From CAYJHC01 sp964370035 (GTDB lineage: Bacteria > Bacillota > Clostridia > Peptostreptococcales > Anaerovoracaceae): a DNA stretch of 10,738 nt. A program made the translations under genes and the position numbers. Below, one piece after another: positions 7,501-10,738 of the stretch. Under the pieces are notes generated by a model. That model saw only the letters and a list, made by a program, of their open reading frames with translations. It searched no databases and had not been told where the DNA came from. Within the stretch, counting starts at the first letter, position 1. Each line of letters starts with the position of its first letter. The stretch is from contig CAYJGT010000056.1 in assembly GCA_964370035.1 (NCBI GenBank), positions 1 through 10,738 on the forward strand, given 5' to 3'.

Positions 7501-8318
7501 TCCGCTTCATCAGGCCTTAACTTCTTATAGATTTCTTTTAAAGCTTCTTCTGAAGATCCTGTGTGATCCTTATCTAAAGTTGTTAACAATTTTGGTTCTT
7601 CTCCAAATATATCTATTAAATCTTTGTTTGTTTCTAAAGACAATTCTAAGTTGCTTCCAAACCTAATTTGCTCATTCTCTAAATACTGACCCATAGCTCT
7701 TACCAATGTACTAATTGGCTGTTTTCTATTTCTATCAACTTTTACATAAAGTACATCATTAGTTGTTTCATATTCAAGCCAAGCACCCTTATTAGGAATT
7801 AGTTGGCCCTTGAAAAGAGTCTTTCCTGTCTTTGTATCCATTTCACTTGAGTAATAAGGTCCTGGAGCTCTTACTAACTGAGTAACCACTACACGCTCAG
7901 CTCCATTATAAATGAAAGTTCCTGTTTCAGTCATCAATGGGAAATTCCCCATGAAAACTTCTTGTTCTTTTATTTCCCCAGTTTCTTCATTAATTAGTCT
8001 AACGCTAACTTTAAGAGGAGTTGCATAAGTTGCATCTCTTTCTTTGCAAACCTCTTGTGTATACTTTGGTGTTTCTCCTAATGAACAATCAACAAATTCC
8101 AGTATAAGGTTTCCACTTTCTGCTTCTCTTCCTTCTTTATCTTGCTTACCCATACTTTGGATCGGGGAAAAGTCCTCAAAAACTTCTCTTAGTCCCTCTC
8201 TAATAAACCAATCATATGATTTGGTTTGAATCTGAATTAGGTTGGGCATCTCCCCAATTTCTCCTATTTTAGAAAATGTTTGACGCTCTCTTTTTCCCAA
8301 TTTTATAGCCTTAGGCAT
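4539..8318 (-). CDS. rpoB: DNA-directed RNA polymerase subunit beta
   Basis: This is the second large subunit of RNA polymerase, 1259 residues. The start [15 protein letters not shown] fits the conserved KLGKRER opening, with AAGGAGAG at 8325-8332 upstream. The rifampicin region (GSSQLSQF to SALGPGGL, about residues 524-554) is present: D532, H542, S547 and L549 match the sensitive residues D516, H526, S531 and L533 of E. coli. However, T531, K545 and S560 replace M515, R529 and G544. The catalytic [12 protein letters not shown] motif carries K975 and K983 (E. coli K1065 and K1073). The C-terminal [23 protein letters not shown] block (split here as seen around residues 1110-1140) joins the clamp. 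A strongly acidic tail of about 60 residues follows. It is the first gene of its operon: upstream lies a divergent citrate synthase rather than rplL. The open frame continues in frame to a GTG at 8399 but that extension lacks a ribosome site. Confidence 0.98.
   Translation of the reverse strand: [1259 protein letters not shown]
4559..4564 (-). promoter_or_regulatory. Shine-Dalgarno site of rpoC inside rpoB
   Basis: AGGAGG on the minus strand lies within the Glu-Glu codons of the acidic RpoB tail. It is six bases before the ATG at 4552 and three before the ATG at 4555, so it favours 4552 as the start. Confidence 0.85.
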
Positions 8319-8373
8319 AGTCACTCTCCTTAAACTTTTTATTAACATCGCATTAAAATATAACATAAAATTC

Positions 8374-8397
8374 GCATCTACTTTTCTTAAAAGATGC
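8374..8397 (-). repeat. Hairpin in the rpoB leader
   Basis: GCATCT (8374-8379) pairs with AGATGC (8392-8397), and a short A/T inner stem with a bulge extends it. It lies about 22 bases into the predicted rpoB mRNA and 55 bases before the ATG. Downstream bases on the minus strand include TTTT but no solid T-run. An attenuator is conceivable but the sequence does not demonstrate one. Confidence 0.35.
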
Positions 8398-8425
8398 ACT
8401 GATTCACACTATAAGTCAATTTATA

Positions 8426-8454
8426 ATAATACCACAGCTCAGACAACTAATCAA
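8426..8454 (-). promoter_or_regulatory. Sigma-A-type promoter of rpoBC (extended -10)
   Basis: On the minus strand the -35 box is TTGATT (8454-8449), the spacer is 17 bases, and the -10 box is TATTAT (8431-8426) preceded by TGG, an extended -10. The start site would be near 8419, giving a leader of about 100 bases. It is the only good promoter I find between citrate synthase and rpoB on this strand. Confidence 0.7.
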
Positions 8455-8459
8455 TAGTA

Positions 8460-8484
8460 TTTTTAACTTTTTGAAATATTTTTT
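8460..8484 (-). promoter_or_regulatory. UP-element-like A-tracts upstream of the rpoB promoter
   Basis: Three A-tracts on the minus strand (8460-8464, 8468-8472, 8479-8484) begin six bases upstream of the -35 box, with centres about 8 and 11 bases apart, close to one helical turn. Such tracts bind the alpha-subunit C-terminal domain and strengthen many rRNA and housekeeping promoters. The function here is inferred from position and base composition only. Confidence 0.45.
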
Positions 8485-8595
8485 CTTAATATTGCTAATT
8501 AATCTAACTCCTATTTTCTATCCACAGTATATTACTTTATTTATGCCACTTTATTCTTCCATATATATCTATAACATTTTAATTATTTTCTTATA
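8485..8595. other. AT-rich spacer between the divergent rpoB and citrate synthase promoters
   Basis: The whole divergent region (8319-8662) has no gene. Apart from the two promoters, the A-tracts and the rpoB leader hairpin described separately, this central part is very AT-rich and shows no clear operator palindrome, riboswitch or small open frame with a ribosome site. I see no obvious catabolite-repression (cre) site. Confidence 0.6.
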
Positions 8596-8624
8596 TTTAC
8601 TTGCTTAATATGATATGGTATAAT
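8596..8624 (+). promoter_or_regulatory. Sigma-A-type promoter of citrate synthase (extended -10)
   Basis: The -35 box is TTTACT (8596-8601), the spacer is 17 bases, and the -10 is a perfect TATAAT (8619-8624) preceded by TGG. The start would be near 8631, leaving a leader of about 30 bases that holds the AGGAGG at 8651-8656. Confidence 0.8.
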
Positions 8625-8662
8625 TTGTTAAATGTTGTCCAATTAGAATTAGGAGGTTTCGT

Positions 8663-10198
8663 ATGTTAGATTTTATTAAAAAAATGGTACCAGAAAAAGG
8701 CAAGACTAAGACCAGCAAAATCCCCTCCTCATACCTTTCTTCAATGGCAGATCACCTTTCTCAAACTAACGTGATTGAAGCGGAGTTATATACTAAATAT
8801 AATGTAAAGCGTGGCCTTAGAAATGCAAATGGTACTGGTGTTGTAGTAGGCCTGACTCGAATCGGAGAGGTTATCGGCTATGATACGGATGAAAACAAAA
8901 ACAAAGTTCCTGTTCCAGGAGAACTTTATTATAGAGGTTATGAAATCCAACAATTGATTTCAAACTATCAAAAAGAAAACAGGTTTGGATTTGAAGAAAT
9001 ATCTTTCCTTTTACTTTTTGGAGAACTACCTACTAAAGATGAACTTTCTGAATTTAACAGGTTAATTTCAGAGAAAAAACTTCTACCTAGGGATTTTGCT
9101 AGAGATATGATACTTACAAACCCTTCAAAAAACATTATGAATAAGTTAGCAAGAGCGATTCTTAGCTTATATTCATACGACGAAAATCCTGATGACACTT
9201 CAATTACAAATATTTTAAAGCAATCGATTAGCCTAATTGGATGTTTCCCAGCCTTGGTTGCATATGCTTATCAAGCTAAAATTTCAGCTTTTGAAGAAAA
9301 ATCTCTCGTACTTCATTTACCAAAAACAGAACTAAGTACAGCTGAAAATCTACTAAGGATGACTAGGCTTGATGGAGAGTATACAGATTTTGAGGCAAAA
9401 ATACTTGATATATGCCTAATTCTTCACGCTGAACATGGTGGTGGAAATAACTCTTCTTTTGCAACTCATCTAGTTTCATCTTCAGGCACAGATACTTACT
9501 CTGTAATTTCAGCAGCCATAGGTTCCTTAAAAGGGCCCTTACATGGGGGCGCTAACATTACTGTTCTTGGAATGTTAGAAGATTTACATAAAAATGTTGA
9601 CGATATTACAAATCCCGAAAAAGTTGATGCTTATTTATTAAAATTACTTAATAAGCAAGCATTTGATAATAAAGGGCTAATTTACGGTATGGGTCATGCA
9701 ATATATACAATTTCTGATCCCCGAGCATTAATATTAAAAGAAATGGCAAAAGAACTTGCAGAAGAAAAAGGTATACTAGACGAGTTTAACCTTTGTGCAT
9801 ACATTGAAGAAAGAGCCCCTTCATTATATGAACAAGTTACAGGCACAAAAAAAGCTATGTGCGCTAATGTAGATTTATATTCCGGGTTTGTCTACAGAGC
9901 TTTAAACATTCCTGACGATATTGCAACTCCTTTATTTGCTACTGCAAGACTTTCCGGATGGCTTGCCCATAGACTAGAAGAAATGATTGCAGGAAAGAAA
10001 CTAATGAGACCAGGATATGTTTGTGTACAAGAACACAAAGAATATATCCCATATAATAATAGAAAAGCTCTCGGAACCACCAGGAGTTTGAAGCTTGCCC
10101 AAAAAGAAGCAAAGCGAAGATCTACTATAGAACTAAAAGGACTAGCTGCAGCTGTAGCCCAAGCTAAGGCTGATGAAGAAAAAAAATCTAAAGGGTAA
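8663..10198 (+). CDS. Citrate synthase (Si-type family), 511 aa
   Basis: This enzyme condenses acetyl-CoA and oxaloacetate to citrate in the cytoplasm, the entry to the oxidative TCA branch that many anaerobes use to make 2-oxoglutarate and glutamate. The family's active-site residues are all visible, aligned to E. coli numbering by motif spacing: H255 and H258 (LHAEH, E. coli H226 and H229), H294 (GPLHGGAN, H264), H345 (GMGH, H305), R354 (DPRA, R314), D404 (NVDLYSG, D362), R429 (R387) and R449 (R407). The residue after H345 is Ala where E. coli has Arg. The protein is longer than the roughly 430-residue E. coli enzyme, with a 40-residue polar N-terminal extension and a Lys/Ala-rich C-terminal tail. 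The ATG has a perfect AGGAGG six bases upstream. It has its own promoter and terminator, so it is probably a single-gene unit. 2-Methylcitrate synthase is the main alternative; no prp genes are nearby. It is not the unrelated Re-citrate synthase of some clostridia. Confidence 0.93.
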   Translation: MLDFIKKMVPEKGKTKTSKIPSSYLSSMADHLSQTNVIEAELYTKYNVKRGLRNANGTGVVVGLTRIGEVIGYDTDENKNKVPVPGELYYRGYEIQQLISNYQKENRFGFEEISFLLLFGELPTKDELSEFNRLISEKKLLPRDFARDMILTNPSKNIMNKLARAILSLYSYDENPDDTSITNILKQSISLIGCFPALVAYAYQAKISAFEEKSLVLHLPKTELSTAENLLRMTRLDGEYTDFEAKILDICLILHAEHGGGNNSSFATHLVSSSGTDTYSVISAAIGSLKGPLHGGANITVLGMLEDLHKNVDDITNPEKVDAYLLKLLNKQAFDNKGLIYGMGHAIYTISDPRALILKEMAKELAEEKGILDEFNLCAYIEERAPSLYEQVTGTKKAMCANVDLYSGFVYRALNIPDDIATPLFATARLSGWLAHRLEEMIAGKKLMRPGYVCVQEHKEYIPYNNRKALGTTRSLKLAQKEAKRRSTIELKGLAAAVAQAKADEEKKSKG

Positions 10199-10208
10199 TA
10201 AGGGATAG

Positions 10209-10239
10209 TTCTAAAACTAATATTGTTCTTCGTTTAGAA
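10209..10239 (+). repeat. Weak inverted repeat after citrate synthase
   Basis: TTCTAAA (10209-10215) and TTTAGAA (10233-10239) could form a seven-pair stem with a 17-base loop in the citrate synthase 3' UTR. It is A/T-rich and may be chance. Confidence 0.25.
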
Positions 10240-10292
10240 TAAAATATTAATTTCAACCCTAACATTAAAAATAACACCAAATTATGCATCAT

Positions 10293-10332
10293 AACCTTCA
10301 AGGATATTTTTAAAATTCCTTGAAGGTTTTTT
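10293..10332 (+). terminator. Rho-independent terminator of citrate synthase
   Basis: AACCTTCAAGGA (10293-10304) and its exact complement (10317-10328) form a 12-pair stem with a 12-base loop. A run of six T (10327-10332) follows at once on the plus strand. The reverse direction lacks a T-run, so it serves the plus-strand gene. Confidence 0.92.
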
Positions 10333-10333
10333 G

Positions 10334-10376
10334 AAAATAAAATAGAAGGTAGAACCTATCACTCTGCCTTCTATTT
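10334..10376 (-). terminator. Rho-independent terminator of the AOR/ThiS-like unit
   Basis: On the minus strand AAATAGAAGG (10376-10367) pairs with CCTTCTATTT (10349-10340), a ten-pair stem that three more pairs can extend across one mismatch. The tract TTTTATTTT (10342-10334) follows. It lies about 65 bases beyond the ThiS-like stop codon. It is back to back with the citrate synthase terminator, with a single base between them. Confidence 0.82.
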
Positions 10377-10441
10377 ATATAGTTCTTATTAACTTCCATA
10401 CAAATCTACTTTGCTAAAGTCTATCAGTATATTTCTAATCG

Positions 10442-10636
10442 CTAACCCCCTGCCATTACTTTCAGAATCTTTATGACATCACCTTCCTGAATTACATAGG
10501 TGGAATATTGAGCTTTTAAAAGTTGTTCTCCATTTATCCAAACCGCTGGCCTTCTATTTTTTCTTTCCTTTAGTAATTCTTCAACTGTTAATCCAGTTCT
10601 AATATCTTCAGCTTTATTGTTAATAATAACCTTCAT
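10442..10636 (-). CDS. ThiS/MoaD-family sulfur carrier protein (64 aa)
   Basis: This is a small ubiquitin-fold protein. The family signs are a length of 64 residues, a TVEELL helix start near residues 17-22, an INGE turn near 34-37, EGDVIKIL near the end, and the terminal Gly-Gly (63-64). That Gly-Gly is activated by adenylation and loaded with sulfur as a thiocarboxylate. By sequence the ending resembles ThiS (thiamin thiazole synthesis), but its gene begins one base after the stop of an aldehyde:ferredoxin oxidoreductase. ThiS/MoaD-like genes beside such enzymes are usually thought to serve the tungsten or molybdenum pterin cofactor, so a MoaD-like role is the better guess. No thiamin genes are visible in the window. 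No clear AGGAGG precedes it, so translation is probably coupled to the upstream gene. Confidence 0.88.
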   Translation of the reverse strand: MKVIINNKAEDIRTGLTVEELLKERKNRRPAVWINGEQLLKAQYSTYVIQEGDVIKILKVMAGG

Positions 10637-10637
10637 T

Positions 10638-10738
10638 CTAAATCCAATCTAATCCTAATTTTTCTATTATCTCTTTTGTTGGCAAGCCAGTTTCTACATC
10701 CCAATTTGCATATTCATAATAAGCATCAAGTGCTGATT
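10638..10738 (-). CDS. Aldehyde:ferredoxin oxidoreductase, C-terminal end (cut by window edge)
   Basis: Only the last 32 residues and the TAG stop (10640-10638) are visible; the gene enters from the right edge. The text SALDAYYEYANWD, then a GLPTKEIIEKLGL stretch, matches the conserved C-terminus of this family (LDEYYELRGWD, then G-x-PT, then LGL). The enzyme oxidises aldehydes to carboxylic acids with ferredoxin as acceptor. It uses a tungsten bis-pterin cofactor and a 4Fe-4S cluster, whose ligands lie outside this window. It ends one base before the ThiS-like start, so the two genes form one operon. Because the visible part is short, other members of the family (formaldehyde or glyceraldehyde-3-phosphate forms) remain possible. 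Confidence 0.8.
   Translation of the reverse strand, partial: SALDAYYEYANWDVETGLPTKEIIEKLGLDWI

Noticed and set aside
8319..8399. N-terminal extension of rpoB by 27 residues from a GTG at 8399
   Set aside because: No Shine-Dalgarno precedes it, the conserved family start is [12 protein letters not shown] at 8318 with a good ribosome site, and the extension covers the leader hairpin.
8518..8526. CTATCCACA, one base from the DnaA box TTATCCACA
   Set aside because: A single near-match in AT-rich DNA with no cluster of boxes and no dnaA or dnaN nearby does not support an origin.
1..10738. Mobile elements, CRISPR arrays, tRNA or rRNA genes
   Set aside because: No transposase or integrase frames, repeat-spacer pattern, cloverleaf or rRNA segment was seen. 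The spacers are short and accounted for by promoters, hairpins and terminators.

Overview
This window is a housekeeping segment of an AT-rich, low-GC Gram-positive anaerobe, most likely a Clostridia/Tissierellia-type Firmicute. The main signs are strong AGGAGG-type Shine-Dalgarno sites before every gene, separate rpoB and rpoC genes, Bacillus-like RpoB, RpoC and S12 sequences, and the C-terminal end of a tungsten-type aldehyde:ferredoxin oxidoreductase, an enzyme typical of strict anaerobes. I cannot name the genus from sequence alone.

Layout, left to right. Positions 1-611 (minus strand) hold the start of rpsG (S7, GTG start, cut by the window edge) and all of rpsL (S12), the head of a str operon. 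Positions 612-886 form a regulatory spacer with a strong hairpin after rpoC, a good extended -10 promoter for rpsL, and an inverted repeat touching that promoter's start site. Positions 887-8318 (minus) hold rpoC and rpoB, which overlap by 14 bases. Positions 8319-8662 form a divergent control region with one promoter firing left into rpoB and one firing right into a citrate synthase gene. Citrate synthase (8663-10198, plus) is followed by a textbook rho-independent terminator. Back to back with it lies a terminator facing the other way. That one closes a minus-strand unit of an aldehyde:ferredoxin oxidoreductase (only the last 32 residues visible) and a ThiS/MoaD-like sulfur carrier protein of 64 residues.

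Four transcription units can be inferred: rpoB-rpoC, rpsL-rpsG (continuing left), a single-gene citrate synthase unit, and AOR-thiS-like (arriving from the right). The first two make the RNA polymerase large subunits and small-subunit ribosomal proteins. Citrate synthase feeds acetyl-CoA and oxaloacetate into citrate. The AOR unit oxidises aldehydes using ferredoxin.

I found no mobile element, CRISPR array, tRNA, rRNA or new defence-like system. The points worth a second look are the operon rearrangement (rplJ/rplL not upstream of rpoB, no L7Ae-type gene before rpsL), unusual residues in the rifampicin pocket of RpoB, a serine at the fidaxomicin-determining position of RpoC, the Bacilli-type long S12, and the hairpins around the rpsL promoter.
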